Source of the DNA: Exiguobacterium sp. s193
Lineage (GTDB): Bacteria > Bacillota > Bacilli > Exiguobacteriales > Exiguobacteriaceae
Reading direction: 5' to 3'
DNA length: 64,000 nucleotides
Assembly: GCF_018618755.1 (NCBI RefSeq)
Contig: NZ_JACSMR010000010.1
Location: 1 to 64,000 of the forward strand
How positions within the stretch are numbered: the first letter of the stretch is position 1; each line of letters starts with the position of its first letter. Below the pieces are notes generated by a model that made no database searches, was not told the origin of the DNA, and was given only the letters and a program-made list of their open reading frames with translations. Position numbers and translations under genes: made by a program. Below are positions 1 through 8,504 of this stretch, in pieces.

Positions 1-601
1 CCGTGCCGTCCGACAGGATGGCGAAGTGCTTCAATCCGACATCGACGCCGACGGATGAGCCCGTCTTCGGCATTTCGTTGCTCTCCTGCTCGACGAGCAG
101 GGAGACGAAGTATTTTCCTGAAGCGTTACGCCGGATGGTCGCGTTCAAGATGCGTCCTACGACCTGCCTCGAGTTGGCGAAACGCACCCACTTCAGCTTT
201 GGAATTTTGATCGTGTTGCCGACGATCGAGACTTCTGGAAGTTGAGACTTGCCCCGAATGTTCGTCTTATACGATTGAACGGGATTGCTCTTCGACTTGA
301 AGCGGGGCCGTTTGTTCTGTTTCTTGAAGAAGCGGTCAAAGGCATCAGCAAGATGCTTGACGCTCGTTTTCACAGACATGCTATCGACTTCCTTCAGCCA
401 GTCGAATGCCTGCTTCAACGACGGGAGTTCTTTCGAACAAGACCCGTAAGACAGTCCTTTCCCTGTCGCTTTATACGTCTCATCCCACTTCGCCAAGAAG
501 TGGTTGAAGACGAAGCGCGAACAACCAATCGTCTTCGCGATCAGGATTTCCTGCTCTTTTGTCGGGTAGATTCTGAATTTGTAGGCCTTGTGAGTCAACA
601 T
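1..601 (-). CDS. tnpB: TnpB-type (IS200/IS605 OrfB) transposase-associated RNA-guided nuclease, C-terminus cut by the window edge
   Basis: The reverse strand reads from an ATG at 601 without a stop to the window edge, giving the first 200 residues of a protein that is normally about 360-420 long. The N-terminus (MLTHKAYKFRIYPTKEQ), the HTH-like segment CSRFVFNHFLAKW near residues 27-39 and the segment GVDVGLKHFAILSDG near residue 188 are typical of TnpB. The Asp in the last motif matches the first RuvC catalytic Asp. The start is fixed by an AAGGAGG ribosome binding site. TnpB proteins are RNA-guided endonucleases that keep IS200/IS605-type elements in place; the guide RNA normally lies at the 3' end, here outside the window. 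No tnpA is seen upstream, so this is probably a tnpB-only (IS1341-like) element. Both short plus-strand reading frames over it are shadows. Confidence 0.88.
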   Translation of the reverse strand, partial: MLTHKAYKFRIYPTKEQEILIAKTIGCSRFVFNHFLAKWDETYKATGKGLSYGSCSKELPSLKQAFDWLKEVDSMSVKTSVKHLADAFDRFFKKQNKRPRFKSKSNPVQSYKTNIRGKSQLPEVSIVGNTIKIPKLKWVRFANSRQVVGRILNATIRRNASGKYFVSLLVEQESNEMPKTGSSVGVDVGLKHFAILSDGT

Positions 602-766
602 GATGTTCACCTCCTTACAAAGGATATACCCGAAAGAGAGGGTGGCGATTCATCTCCCACTTTCACTCGGGCTTCAACCGGATCGTTTAGAAGTGGGCGT
701 ATTCTCGCCTGATTTTGATAAAAATAAAGCTTTGATTGTGCAACTACTGCTTTGTCCATAAGCAAG
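602..766. other. Left flank of the tnpB element with a stem-loop
   Basis: This stretch lies upstream of tnpB and carries no convincing gene. It has a 7-bp inverted repeat, CCCACTT/AAGTGGG on the minus strand (around 660-695), with a loop of about 28 nt. It could be the left-end hairpin of the IS200/IS605-type element or part of the tnpB leader. The outer boundary cannot be placed without a second copy. Confidence 0.4.
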
Positions 767-1102
767 CAGTGTGTAGACAAAGTCATATCGGGCAATCAGC
801 TTCTTCCTTTTTCGTTGCTTTCCTCGGGCGAGGCGCAAGCCGTTGCTCCTGATCCTCACGGACAATGAGCAGGGTCTTGCTTGCCTCTTACAAGCGCGCA
901 AAGACGCGCTTTTTCCCCGTGGGAGTCAACGAAAAGTCACGCTTTTTAAGCTGTCCTTTGAAAAAAAGATGCGCCATGTGGACGTTTAGAGTGTCTTCCG
1001 TCTTGAATTGCTTTAAACCGCGAAAAGCAACCCTACAGCGAAGCGGTGCGGGAGATTACCGCTTTGAAGACGAGTCGAGATGAGGGAATCGCGACAGGAC
1101 AA
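767..1102 (+). repeat. Terminator-associated repeat element, copy R1 (orientation A, decayed right arm)
   Basis: The copy starts with CAGTGTGTAGACAAAG at 767 and carries the conserved core (TTCGTTGCTTTCCTCGGGCG, then GAGGCGCAAGCC) that recurs through the window. Its right arm is still recognisable (CCGCTTTGAAGACGAGTCGAGA around 1061-1082) but drifts after about 1102. It lies downstream of ywhD (minus strand), next to that gene's terminator. The flanks share an 8-bp ATAAGCAA (758-765 and 1144-1151), a possible remnant of a target duplication. Confidence 0.75.
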
Positions 1103-1149
1103 CATATGTACGTAAAATATTTAATCTGCATAAAATTTTGTCAATAAGC

Positions 1150-1186
1150 AAAAATCGCTGCCTCCTAAGAGACAGCGATTTTTTAA
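1150..1186 (-). terminator. Rho-independent terminator of ywhD
   Basis: The stem AAAAATCGCTG.../CAGCGATTTTT lies directly after the ywhD stop, with A and T tracts on the two sides, so it can act in both directions. Confidence 0.85.
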
Positions 1187-1187
1187 G

Positions 1188-1682
1188 TTATGCGAGTGCG
1201 TCATGTAACGCAGGCTCTGCATTCGCCCACATTTCCGGTTTATGGGTCTTCAAGAATTCACGAAGCAAGTCTTTTGACGTGTCATCCATGTGGTCAACGA
1301 CGATGCGACCTTTTAATGATTTATCCATCTTATTGACATGATCAGCTAAGATTTTAAAACCGCGTCGTGCCTCGACATCGACCAATAAGTCACATGCCGC
1401 AACGCCTCCGTAATAGAAGCCTTCCGGTTTGCGTCCTACCGTTACCCAAACGATCCAGTACAACTTACCATTCGGTGCGTCCGCGCGGTCTGTCGTGAAC
1501 TTAATCCGTTTCTCAATCGCTGCTTTCGCATGCATTGCGCCCATATCAATATATGCTTCGCCATCCTCCGGTGAGATGATGACCGGTGACATGCTGTTTA
1601 GGCTGAGTGTTCCGACACCAAACCCACCATGTCCGTCTGTTGAATTATCTGAAATGATATTGAAGTTAATCTTCTTTTCCAT
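1188..1682 (-). CDS. ywhD: YwhD family protein
   Basis: A 164-residue protein beginning MEKKINFNIISDNSTDG and rich in the family segments GHGGFGVGTLSLNSMSPVII and GAMHAKAAIEKRIKF. The frame is open further upstream to 1814, but the ATG at 1682 sits behind an AGGGGTC ribosome binding site and matches the usual start and length (about 165-170 residues) of B. subtilis YwhD. The molecular function of the family is unknown to me. It appears soluble, with no signal peptide or membrane segment. An unidentified gene lies 68 bp upstream on the same strand and could be co-transcribed. Its presence close to ywhB repeats the B. subtilis neighbourhood. Confidence 0.88.
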   Translation of the reverse strand: MEKKINFNIISDNSTDGHGGFGVGTLSLNSMSPVIISPEDGEAYIDMGAMHAKAAIEKRIKFTTDRADAPNGKLYWIVWVTVGRKPEGFYYGGVAACDLLVDVEARRGFKILADHVNKMDKSLKGRIVVDHMDDTSKDLLREFLKTHKPEMWANAEPALHDALA

Positions 1683-1750
1683 CTGTACTCGACCCCTTTT
1701 ACGACTGTTGCCTCTATCATACCGCATTCCATTGCTGACGCAAGCCCCGC

Positions 1751-2278
1751 TTAACGCTTCAATTGCGCTAGCTGTTCTTTCGTCACGCGACGAATCGTCG
1801 GTAACCGAAGACATTCGAGCGATGTCAATTCCTCATGGGCAGGTGGATTCGATTCTTCTAGTCGAGCTAGCGCCCGGTCATACAACGTCTGCGCCGCCCG
1901 ACCGAATAAAACGATCCGTTCGAGTGACGAGCAACGGGACCGGATCGCACGTAATTGTTTCGCCAGCTCACGGACACGTGCTTCCACTTCTTCTTCAATT
2001 TCTGGAGGTAACTTCCGATTTTGGAACAACGGCTTAAAGCGGGCATCTTCTTTCAGCAACGTTACCATTCCGTATCGCTTTGCCTCCGTATTTCCGACAA
2101 GTACTGCTAATTCCTTATCCGTGACAAGGCGACCAAACGGTATATTTTGCGAAAAGACGATTTCCGCAACTTCCAGCCCTTTCGCTCCTGATAATGGATA
2201 CGTTTCGTCTTCCGGTAAAGCCCGGTCGAAAATAAGTAATGTATGAATTTTTTTACGTATGACGGCTTCCATCTCCAT
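1751..2278 (-). CDS. Hypothetical protein, charged, 175 residues
   Basis: An ATG at 2278 follows GAGGTGA with six bases between, a good ribosome binding site, and the frame encodes 175 residues. I do not recognise the family. The protein has an N-terminal mixed half (IPFGRLVTDKELAVLVGNTE near residues 46-65) and a strongly charged helical middle with many Glu/Arg (around residues 85-115, possible coiled coil). No membrane segment is present. It lies 68 bp upstream of ywhD and is divergent from ywhB, in the position where the B. subtilis region carries unrelated ywh/ywg genes. Codon use matches the neighbours, so it looks like a real, resident gene. Confidence 0.7.
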   Translation of the reverse strand: MEMEAVIRKKIHTLLIFDRALPEDETYPLSGAKGLEVAEIVFSQNIPFGRLVTDKELAVLVGNTEAKRYGMVTLLKEDARFKPLFQNRKLPPEIEEEVEARVRELAKQLRAIRSRCSSLERIVLFGRAAQTLYDRALARLEESNPPAHEELTSLECLRLPTIRRVTKEQLAQLKR

Positions 2279-2452
2279 TTTCGTTCACCTCTTCATCCTG
2301 AGTTCGCGTCTTGACTACTTCTCTGCTGAACAACCCTACTCCTGTCTTATACCCGTCTTTTCCTGTTTCGATGTCGGCGTTTGACGACTCCCCCGCCCCA
2401 TACGGTATACTGAGTGCGTATCGCCATTATGTTTTTTTAGGAGGAACGACTC

Positions 2453-2638
2453 ATGCCTTACGTTACAGTCAAGATGCTTTCAGGACGGACCGTCGAACAA
2501 AAACGTGCATTGATTGAAAAAGTGACAGCCGCTGTCTCAGAAACTGTGGACGCACCAAAAGAAAACATCACCGTCTTCATCGAAGAAATGGAACAGACGG
2601 ACTATGGACAAGCAGGTATCATGTTCGCCGATAAATAA
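2453..2638 (+). CDS. ywhB: 4-oxalocrotonate tautomerase family protein (YwhB-like)
   Basis: A 61-residue protein starting MPYVTVKMLSGRTVEQKR behind an AGGAGG site. After Met removal the N-terminus is the catalytic Pro-1 of the tautomerase superfamily, and the Arg at position 12 (Arg-11 in family numbering) is present. The second catalytic Arg of classical 4-OT (Arg-39) is replaced by Thr in the segment NITVFIEEM. As I recall, B. subtilis YwhB also lacks that Arg, so a promiscuous keto-enol tautomerase with an unknown native substrate is more likely than a catabolic enzyme. The gene stands alone with a terminator just after it. Confidence 0.9.
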   Translation: MPYVTVKMLSGRTVEQKRALIEKVTAAVSETVDAPKENITVFIEEMEQTDYGQAGIMFADK

Positions 2639-2650
2639 GCTACTTCAACA

Positions 2651-2688
2651 AAGGATGGACGATGCAACTTGCTCGACCGTCCTTGTTT
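2651..2688 (+). terminator. Rho-independent terminator after ywhB
   Basis: The arms AAGGATGGACG and CGACCGTCCTT form a stem with one mismatch, followed by TGTTTC. Confidence 0.6.
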
Positions 2689-2730
2689 CATATAACCACT
2701 GACATCAAGATGTAGAGAGGATGGATTTAC

Positions 2731-3360
2731 ATGGCAACACTCAGTCTTTTAGGTGCAACCGGACGAACCGGGCGACCGCTACTCGATTTACTGTTACACG
2801 CAGGTCACGACGTCCGCGTGCTCGTCCGCTCACAGGAACATCAGTTACCGGAACACGCGAACTTAACCATCATTCAAGGAGATGCGACGGAAGCAGACGA
2901 TTTGGAGCACGTCATCCACGGTTCTTCAGCCATCTTCAGTTGTCTCGGTACGGATCAACAACATGTGCTCTCGACAGCGATTCCGCACCTCGTCACGAAG
3001 ATGAAAGAACAACAAATCGAACGGATCATCTTCGTTAGTACGGCAGGAATCCTCGATGCCTCGGAAGAACCCGGCAAGTACCGCTTCCAGTCAAACGAAT
3101 CACGCAGACGCTCGACGACTGCAGCGGAAGATCATTTGAAGGCCTACTTGACGCTAAAGGATGCCGACGTCGACTTTACCGTCATCTGTCCAACGCAACT
3201 GACGGAGGATGCAGAAATCGACGATGTATTGCTTGAGACACGACGTTTTACAGAAGAAACGGGTCCGATTCCACGTCGCAATGTCGCCCGGTTTGCTTTT
3301 GAAGCCTATAACGAACATCTTTTCAGTCGTAAACGTGTCGGGATTGCGTCACGTCCATAA
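2731..3360 (+). CDS. NAD(P)-binding Rossmann-fold reductase of the atypical SDR / NmrA-like type
   Basis: A 209-residue soluble protein with the glycine-rich nucleotide motif LLGATGRTGRP at residues 5-15. Asp/Glu-rich segments follow (IIQGDATEADD), with FVSTAGI near residue 108. This is the layout of NmrA/YwnB-like atypical short-chain reductases that bind NADP(H). A full catalytic YxxxK pair is not obvious, as usual in this subgroup. Substrate unknown. The start follows AGAGAGG, and a second frame overlapping it (2721-3038) is a shadow. The gene is monocistronic and shares a bidirectional terminator with the convergent YciI-like gene. Confidence 0.85.
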   Translation: MATLSLLGATGRTGRPLLDLLLHAGHDVRVLVRSQEHQLPEHANLTIIQGDATEADDLEHVIHGSSAIFSCLGTDQQHVLSTAIPHLVTKMKEQQIERIIFVSTAGILDASEEPGKYRFQSNESRRRSTTAAEDHLKAYLTLKDADVDFTVICPTQLTEDAEIDDVLLETRRFTEETGPIPRRNVARFAFEAYNEHLFSRKRVGIASRP

Positions 3361-3415
3361 AACATGACCACGGATTAACCGGGCAGCTCTGCCTGGTTGC
3401 TCCGTGGTCATGTTT
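3361..3415. terminator. Bidirectional terminator between two convergent genes
   Basis: Long stem AACATGACCACGGA...TCCGTGGTCATGTTT, with an inner hairpin (ACCGGGCAG/CTGCCTGGT). It lies between the reductase gene (plus) and the YciI-like gene (minus). Confidence 0.88.
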
Positions 3416-3420
3416 GAGGA

Positions 3421-3774
3421 TTACTCAAAAACTTGCCGTAGTTCGATTTCCCCTTCGCCATGCCCTTGCGGATCCGGCATCCGCATCGCCCAATCGATTG
3501 CTTCTTTTCGCGACGCGACATCAATCAAAATGAAGCCCTCCACCAGCTCTTCCGTCTGCATGAATGGTCCCTCCGTAACAATCGGCCGGTCCCCCGGTCC
3601 ACGGTAGGAAAAGCGCAGCCCGTTCGAACTCGGATGGAGTCCTTTCGCCATTACACGAACACCCGCATCAAGTAACGCTTGATTGTACTCAGACATCGCT
3701 TCCATCAGCTCCGGGCTCGGACGCTCACCCGCTTCCGCACGCTTTGATCCTTTGACGATCAACATGAATAGCAC
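3421..3774 (-). CDS. YciI-like (YCII / DGPF) domain protein
   Basis: A 117-residue dimeric alpha-beta barrel type protein (MLFMLIVKGSK..., GPFMQTEELVEGFILIDVAS). The segment with PxxEGFxLIDVxSxxEAxxWAxRxP is characteristic of the YCII/DGPF family, which is often linked to ECF sigma factors or to dehydrogenase-like chemistry. No ECF sigma gene lies beside it here. Function unassigned. The ribosome binding site is AAAGGGGAGG just upstream. Terminates into the shared hairpin at 3361-3415. Confidence 0.85.
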   Translation of the reverse strand: MLFMLIVKGSKRAEAGERPSPELMEAMSEYNQALLDAGVRVMAKGLHPSSNGLRFSYRGPGDRPIVTEGPFMQTEELVEGFILIDVASRKEAIDWAMRMPDPQGHGEGEIELRQVFE

Positions 3775-3879
3775 GTTCAGCCTCCCCTTTCTTGAAAGTC
3801 GCTAAAATGATGTATTAACCAGTTCCACCATCCCATGCTCCGCAAACCAACATGAGTCTGACTTAAATCACTCCTTGCG

Positions 3880-3955
3880 ACGGACGTTTCCGACCTCCTC
3901 GCTTTCCAAGCAACAAATAAAGACGCTTGTATTTCCGAATATCGATCTTGTCTGC
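3880..3955. repeat. Fragment of the terminator-associated repeat (R2 prime)
   Basis: The stretch (CTCCTCGCTTTCCAAGCAAC, then AAAGACGCTTGTATT, then TTGTCTGCA) is a worn copy of the right end of R2. It is followed directly by a copy of the nupC terminator. R2 prime plus terminator and R2 plus terminator therefore form a tandem arrangement. Confidence 0.65.
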
Positions 3956-3992
3956 AATCTAAAATACCCGCCGACAACGATGTCAGCGGGTA
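3955..3992. repeat. Upstream copy of the nupC terminator (direct repeat flanking R2)
   Basis: The segment CAATCTAAAATACCCGCCGA through TGTCAGCGGGTA repeats at 4255-4292 with one clear difference (ACGATG against AAGATG). The two copies bracket element R2. Confidence 0.88.
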
Positions 3993-4256
3993 GACAAACT
4001 CTTATGAAGCATGAACATGCGATATCGAGACAAATCGCACTCTAAACCGTCTACGTTCCTGGATTTTCCTCACGCTATTACCTAAAAAGCGTCACGTTTC
4101 GTTGACTCCTACGGGAAAAGTGCGTCTTCAACGCACTTTCAGAGGCAGGCAAGACCCTGCTCGTTGTCCGTTAGGACCAAGGAGCAACGGCTTGCGCCTC
4201 GCCCGAGGAAAGCAACGAAAAAGACGCTTGTATTACCCAATATCAACTTTTCTACA
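3990..4256 (-). repeat. Terminator-associated repeat element, copy R2 (orientation B)
   Basis: Runs from GTAGACAAACTC at 3990 to TTTTCTACA at 4256. The core reads CCTAAAAAGCGTCACGTTTC, a hairpin AAAGTGCGTC/AACGCACTTT, the GCAGG/CCTGC hairpin and GGCTTGCGCC (GGCGCAAGCC on the other strand). It sits between two copies of the terminator hairpin downstream of nupC. There is no open frame of note. Confidence 0.88.
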
Positions 4257-4298
4257 ATCTAAAATACCCGCCGACAAAGATGTCAGCGGGTATTTTAA
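4257..4298 (-). terminator. Rho-independent terminator of nupC
   Basis: On the minus strand the stem AAAATACCCGCTGAC...GTCGGCGGGTATTTT follows the nupC stop by a few bases. The same hairpin is found once more on the far side of R2. Confidence 0.88.
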
Positions 4299-4305
4299 GT
4301 TTTCA

Positions 4306-5484
4306 TTAGATGATGACACTGACGACGATTGCTGTCAGAACACTGACAAGCGTCGCACCGTACAATAATTTAAGGCCGAAACTCGCTGCGACACTCCCTT
4401 GACGGTCGTCAAGACCTTTGACTGCACCTGCGATGATCCCGATTGACGAGAAGTTCGCGAATGAAATCAAGAAGACTGACACGATTCCGAGTGTCCGCTC
4501 TGAAAATTCTTTCGTGTACTCAGGGAGACTGAGCATTGCGACGAATTCGTTCGTGATCAATTTCGTTGCCATGATACTACCAGCACTGACTGCTTCTGCC
4601 CACGGCACACCCATGATGAAAGCGAATGGCGCAAAGATGTACCCGAGAATTTCTTGGAACGAGATACCAAGAACCATTAAGAAGATATCATTGACCATTC
4701 CGATCAATGCGTTGTATCCAATCAACATCGCACCGACGATGATTGCGACTTTAAATCCATCCAAGATGTATTCGCCGAGCATCTCGAAGAACGTTTGTTT
4801 CTCTTCGACGATTTCCAAAATATCTTCCTTTGGATCGACCGTATACGGATTGATGATTGAAACGATCATGAATCCACCAAACAGGTTCAAGACGATGGCC
4901 GTGACGACATACTTCGGTTCAACCATTGTCATGTAGGCACCGACGATTGACATCGAAACGGTCGACATCGCAGACGCACACAATGTGTAGAGACGGTTTG
5001 CCGGTAATTTACCGATTTGTTTTTTGACTGTGATGAATACTTCAGATTGTCCGATCGCTGCTGAGGCAACGGCATTGTAAGACTCAAGTTGTCCCATCCC
5101 GTTAATCTTCGATAAGACGAACCCGATTCCGCGCATTAAGAGCGGAAGAATTTTTGTGAACTGTAAAATCCCGATTAATGCCGAGATGAAGACGATAGGT
5201 AGAAGAACGTTGATGAAGAATGGTTGTGCTCCTTCATTCGCAAGTCCACCAAAGACGAAGTTGATCCCGATTGCTGCGTAACTTAGTAATTTTTCAAAGA
5301 CGCTCGCAACACCACGGATGACCGTATAACCAAATGATGTGTTCAATAAAATGAAACCAAAAACGAGCTGAAGCACTAGCATGACCGCAAGCGGTTTCAA
5401 TTTGATACTTTTACGATTGCTGCTGACGAGTAGAGCTAGTCCAAAAACGACGACCAGTCCGAGTAACGCGATTAAATATTTCAT
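4306..5484 (-). CDS. nupC: Concentrative nucleoside transporter, NupC family
   Basis: A 392-residue integral membrane protein with the length and order of the CNT family: an N-terminal 3-helix domain with Lys-rich loop ([13 protein letters not shown]), the gate and nucleoside-recognition segments ([37 protein letters not shown]) and a C-terminal core ([14 protein letters not shown]). These transporters import nucleosides with protons or sodium across the cytoplasmic membrane. The ATG at 5484 follows a GAGGGGT site. Single gene with its own terminator. In B. subtilis nupC lies with deoxynucleoside catabolic genes; that is not the case here. Confidence 0.93.
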   Translation of the reverse strand: MKYLIALLGLVVVFGLALLVSSNRKSIKLKPLAVMLVLQLVFGFILLNTSFGYTVIRGVASVFEKLLSYAAIGINFVFGGLANEGAQPFFINVLLPIVFISALIGILQFTKILPLLMRGIGFVLSKINGMGQLESYNAVASAAIGQSEVFITVKKQIGKLPANRLYTLCASAMSTVSMSIVGAYMTMVEPKYVVTAIVLNLFGGFMIVSIINPYTVDPKEDILEIVEEKQTFFEMLGEYILDGFKVAIIVGAMLIGYNALIGMVNDIFLMVLGISFQEILGYIFAPFAFIMGVPWAEAVSAGSIMATKLITNEFVAMLSLPEYTKEFSERTLGIVSVFLISFANFSSIGIIAGAVKGLDDRQGSVAASFGLKLLYGATLVSVLTAIVVSVII

Positions 5485-5607
5485 GAAGTACCCCTCAATC
5501 TATTAGTTGTTTATCAGTTGTACATAAGTACGATGTCTGACGTTTAATCTCTGTCCCAAGTACTAGAATAATCAACATTCGCCAGAACTGCAATAGGAAA
5601 AGTTCAT

Positions 5608-6178
5608 TTAGTAACCGCTTTCGTTATTTTCATAAACTTTCAAGACAAAGTTTTCCAGGCGTTTCCGAACATTGTCCTGACTAAGGTTTCGCTTTCCATA
5701 TGCCTCCCACCCCGAATAAACACCCATTGTTTCCGGTTCAAAATCAAAAACGGTATTCAAGTCCCACCTTCGATCGTACGTAAATCCACTCATCGCTTGA
5801 TAAAATGCTAAAAAATGATTCGCCACGTCGACGGAACTCGGGTAAAACAAGGTTCAGCCGGCAATGTGCTACGTCAGATTCAATCAGTCCAACATATTCG
5901 TGTATCCAGTCAATTACGTTATACTGTTCAAACGAATCGTATAACACATTAACTGAATGAAAATCACGATGGATGAACCGAATCTGTTCACTAGAAGCTG
6001 ATGCTGTCACACTTGCCCAGTTGCAAACGGCTCTTCCATATCTAGCACAAAGACCTCGTGCGCGACGAGGTCTTTGCTGCAACCAGTTCTGGTTGTTATG
6101 AATACGGATAACGCTTTCGCCCGTAAGACGAGCGACGGGGTCGCCCCCGGGTAAAACTTCCGTCTCAATTCCGGACAA
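5608..6178 (-). pseudogene. Aminoglycoside/choline phosphotransferase-like gene, broken by a frameshift and an internal deletion
   Basis: Two overlapping minus-strand frames (5744-6178 and 5608-5850) together read as one APH-fold kinase. The N-terminal remnant has TEVLPGGDPVARLTGESVIR. The first frame then carries the catalytic loop IRFIHRDFHSVNVLYD and the metal-binding-like segment NVIDWIHEYVGL. The second frame continues with SSVDVANHFLAFYQAMSG and the C-terminal helices. A shift near 5840-5850 joins them after RLNLVLP. The N-lobe between LPGG and the HRDFH loop is far too short, so it has also lost sequence. It is not expected to make an active enzyme. The sense of the intact ancestor (antibiotic, hydroxylated sugar or choline kinase) cannot be told. 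Confidence 0.72.
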
Positions 6179-6200
6179 CCCGACCTATTCTAAAATCTGC

Positions 6201-7520
6201 TCAATGACTTGTTTCATTTGCGTATCCTCCGAGCAACAGTTGATCGATTTGCATCTTTTCGTTCGCGAACTCACGTAAGTCATACAAGATTTCTTGCGGA
6301 TAAAACAACTTTTCATCCGTCTGTCTTGAATTCGCAATCGCTTCGACTAGCGGCGAGACTTGTGAAATTTCTTTTTTCTGTCCATCTTTCATTTGAAGCA
6401 TGATGGGCTGTTTACTGATTTCCCCGTTCTCTCCATATAAATCGTACGGAAGGCGACTTAATTTATCTTCTAATAGGTAATACGCCGGATCGAGTCCGAT
6501 TTTATTGAACAGCTCCGCCAATTTTTCATGAATCGCTTCTCGTTTTTCCGGTGGATAATCGACATACTTGAACAACTGTCGATTGACGAACCGACGCGAT
6601 AAATCACTGAGGGTCCCGTCCGCCTCGTCCATCCATTGTTGGAAATAAAAATAAACGATTGTTTCATCGAGTGCCAGATAATTCTTCAGCGCCATCGTTT
6701 GGTCGAATAACGGAATTAAATGGATTGGATGGATGTCGAATACGTACCCCGAGTTATGCAATTCTTTCGCCCGCTCGAGAATCGCTTTTAATAAGTAATC
6801 GCTCGATCGCGTGACCGGGTGCAGGTAGACTTGCCAGTACATCTGATACCGCCGCATGATGTAGTCTTCAATCGAGTGCATGCCCGATTGTTTGACGACC
6901 ATCTGATTATGTGCCGGACGTAAGACACGCAACATGCGTTCCAAATCAAACTTCCCGTAACTGACACCGGCGAAATGGGCGTCACGCAATAAGTAATCCA
7001 TCCGGTCGACGTCGAGTTGCGAACTGATCATCGTCACGAGCAACTGATTCGGATGCGTCTTATTGATAACAGACGCGACTTCTTCCGCAAACCCTTCGCC
7101 GACTTGATCGAGAACTCGTTTGATTTCCGTATCACCGAGAATGATCCGTTCCGTCCATTCCTCGTGATCGACACCAAAGACGTTTTCGAAGGCATGGGAA
7201 AACGGTCCGTGCCCGACGTCATGAAGCAAGGCGGCGACGAGTGTCAGCTCACGGTATTGGTCATCCCAGTCAGCGCGACCATTAAATACATCAATCAACT
7301 GACGTGTGATTTCATAGACACCAAGCGAATGATGAAACCGGGTATGCTCTGCCCCGTGAAACGTCAAAAAGGATGTTCCGAGTTGTTTAATCCTCCGGAG
7401 GCGTTGAAACTCCTTCGTTCCAATCAGTTGCCAAATCAATTGGTCGCTGACATAGATGTAACGATGGACTGGATCTTTAAAGACCTTTGTTTCTTTTAAT
7501 TGACCTAGTGACTGATACAT
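6201..7520 (-). CDS. ywfO: HD-domain nucleotide phosphohydrolase (YwfO-like)
   Basis: A 439-residue HD-superfamily protein. The metal-binding set is visible: His-63/64 in [10 protein letters not shown], His-100/Asp-101 in [12 protein letters not shown], and Asp in [16 protein letters not shown] (around residue 170-175). This dGTPase-like arrangement is shared with B. subtilis YwfO, a (d)NTP phosphohydrolase. The start at 7520 follows AGGGGAGA. It is divergent from lipL with only about 145 bp between, and in B. subtilis ywfO also lies close to ywfL (lipL). The decayed kinase gene follows downstream. Confidence 0.9.
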   Translation of the reverse strand: MYQSLGQLKETKVFKDPVHRYIYVSDQLIWQLIGTKEFQRLRRIKQLGTSFLTFHGAEHTRFHHSLGVYEITRQLIDVFNGRADWDDQYRELTLVAALLHDVGHGPFSHAFENVFGVDHEEWTERIILGDTEIKRVLDQVGEGFAEEVASVINKTHPNQLLVTMISSQLDVDRMDYLLRDAHFAGVSYGKFDLERMLRVLRPAHNQMVVKQSGMHSIEDYIMRRYQMYWQVYLHPVTRSSDYLLKAILERAKELHNSGYVFDIHPIHLIPLFDQTMALKNYLALDETIVYFYFQQWMDEADGTLSDLSRRFVNRQLFKYVDYPPEKREAIHEKLAELFNKIGLDPAYYLLEDKLSRLPYDLYGENGEISKQPIMLQMKDGQKKEISQVSPLVEAIANSRQTDEKLFYPQEILYDLREFANEKMQIDQLLLGGYANETSH

Positions 7521-7666
7521 GTCATTCTCCCCTTTGTCTGGTCGTTCTCTTCGTTGTTTTCGGTTTAGGAGTAGTCTGTTCCTGTCAGACCATCCGCTTC
7601 TTAGATAAAGTTTACACCGGCTATGCTATAATGATGTCGCAAATCTACAAAAAAAGGAACGAGACA

Positions 7667-8491
7667 ATGGGAATCGAACTCTTAAAACAAGAACAATATC
7701 GTATTTTTGATCAAACGTCACTCGGAACGACGTTTCATGCCACCCAATCGTTTGCAATGGACGACACGCTTTGTGCTTCCGTCGCGACAGAAGGTGCGGC
7801 ACTTCGTTCTTGGGTGCACCACGAAACGGTCGTCCTCGGGATTCAAGATGCCCGTCTTCCTCACTTAACAGAAGGGATCGATGTCTTGCGTGCGCACGGT
7901 TTCCACCCTGTCGTCCGAAATTCGGGCGGACTCGCGGTCGTTCTTGACGCAGGTGTCTTGAATATCTCGCTTGTTCTACCAGAACGGGGCGGCATCGATA
8001 TCGACAGCGGCTATGAAGCGATGCTCGCACTTGTGCAGCACATGTTCAGAGACGAAACGGAGAAAATCGTCGCTGGCGAAGTCGTCGGCTCTTATTGCCC
8101 CGGCTCTTACGATCTTTCGATATCTGGTAAAAAATTCGCCGGGATTTCGCAACGACGTGTCCGAGGTGGTGTCGCCGTCCAAATTTATTTATGTGTCAAC
8201 GGAAGCGGTAGCAAACGCGCAGCGCTCGTGCGCGACTTTTATGAAGCCGCCCTGCAAGGCGAAGAAACAAAATTCACGTATCCGCTCATCATTCCGGACA
8301 CGATGGCTTCTCTTGAAGAGTTACTTCAACTTCCGCTTACGGTCGAAAACTGTTTACTCCGTGCTTACCGTGCCTTGATGGCACTCGGCACAAACTTAGT
8401 CCCGTCCGTCCTCGATGAAGTCGAAAATGAACGATTCGGTGTAAACCTGGGCCGGATGCTTGAACGAAACGAAAAAGCCCTAGGTAAGTAA
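7667..8491 (+). CDS. lipL: Octanoyl-[GcvH]:protein N-octanoyltransferase LipL
   Basis: A 274-residue biotin/lipoate transferase-fold enzyme that moves octanoyl or lipoyl groups from GcvH to E2 subunits of 2-oxoacid dehydrogenases. The catalytic Cys-144 is in [13 protein letters not shown] and the Lys in [12 protein letters not shown], the LipL pattern; [11 protein letters not shown] precedes it. I start at the ATG at 7667 (AAAAGGAAC site; [10 protein letters not shown]) rather than at the open frame start 7487, which would run through the promoter and the start of divergent ywfO. The gene is followed after 13 bp by a DegV-family gene, so both are likely one operon for fatty-acyl metabolism. 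Confidence 0.93.
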   Translation: MGIELLKQEQYRIFDQTSLGTTFHATQSFAMDDTLCASVATEGAALRSWVHHETVVLGIQDARLPHLTEGIDVLRAHGFHPVVRNSGGLAVVLDAGVLNISLVLPERGGIDIDSGYEAMLALVQHMFRDETEKIVAGEVVGSYCPGSYDLSISGKKFAGISQRRVRGGVAVQIYLCVNGSGSKRAALVRDFYEAALQGEETKFTYPLIIPDTMASLEELLQLPLTVENCLLRAYRALMALGTNLVPSVLDEVENERFGVNLGRMLERNEKALGK

Positions 8492-8504
8492 AGGAGAGAA
8501 CACA

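Noticed and set aside
242-712. 156-codon plus-strand frame at the window start
   Set aside because: It is the complement of tnpB, which has a clear TnpB sequence on the other strand.
1429-2037. 202-codon plus-strand frame
   Set aside because: It is antisense to ywhD and its upstream neighbour, both of which have ribosome binding sites; the product has no recognisable pattern.
3777-3977. 66-codon minus-strand frame upstream of the YciI-like gene
   Set aside because: It covers a decayed repeat fragment and a duplicated terminator, with no start signal.
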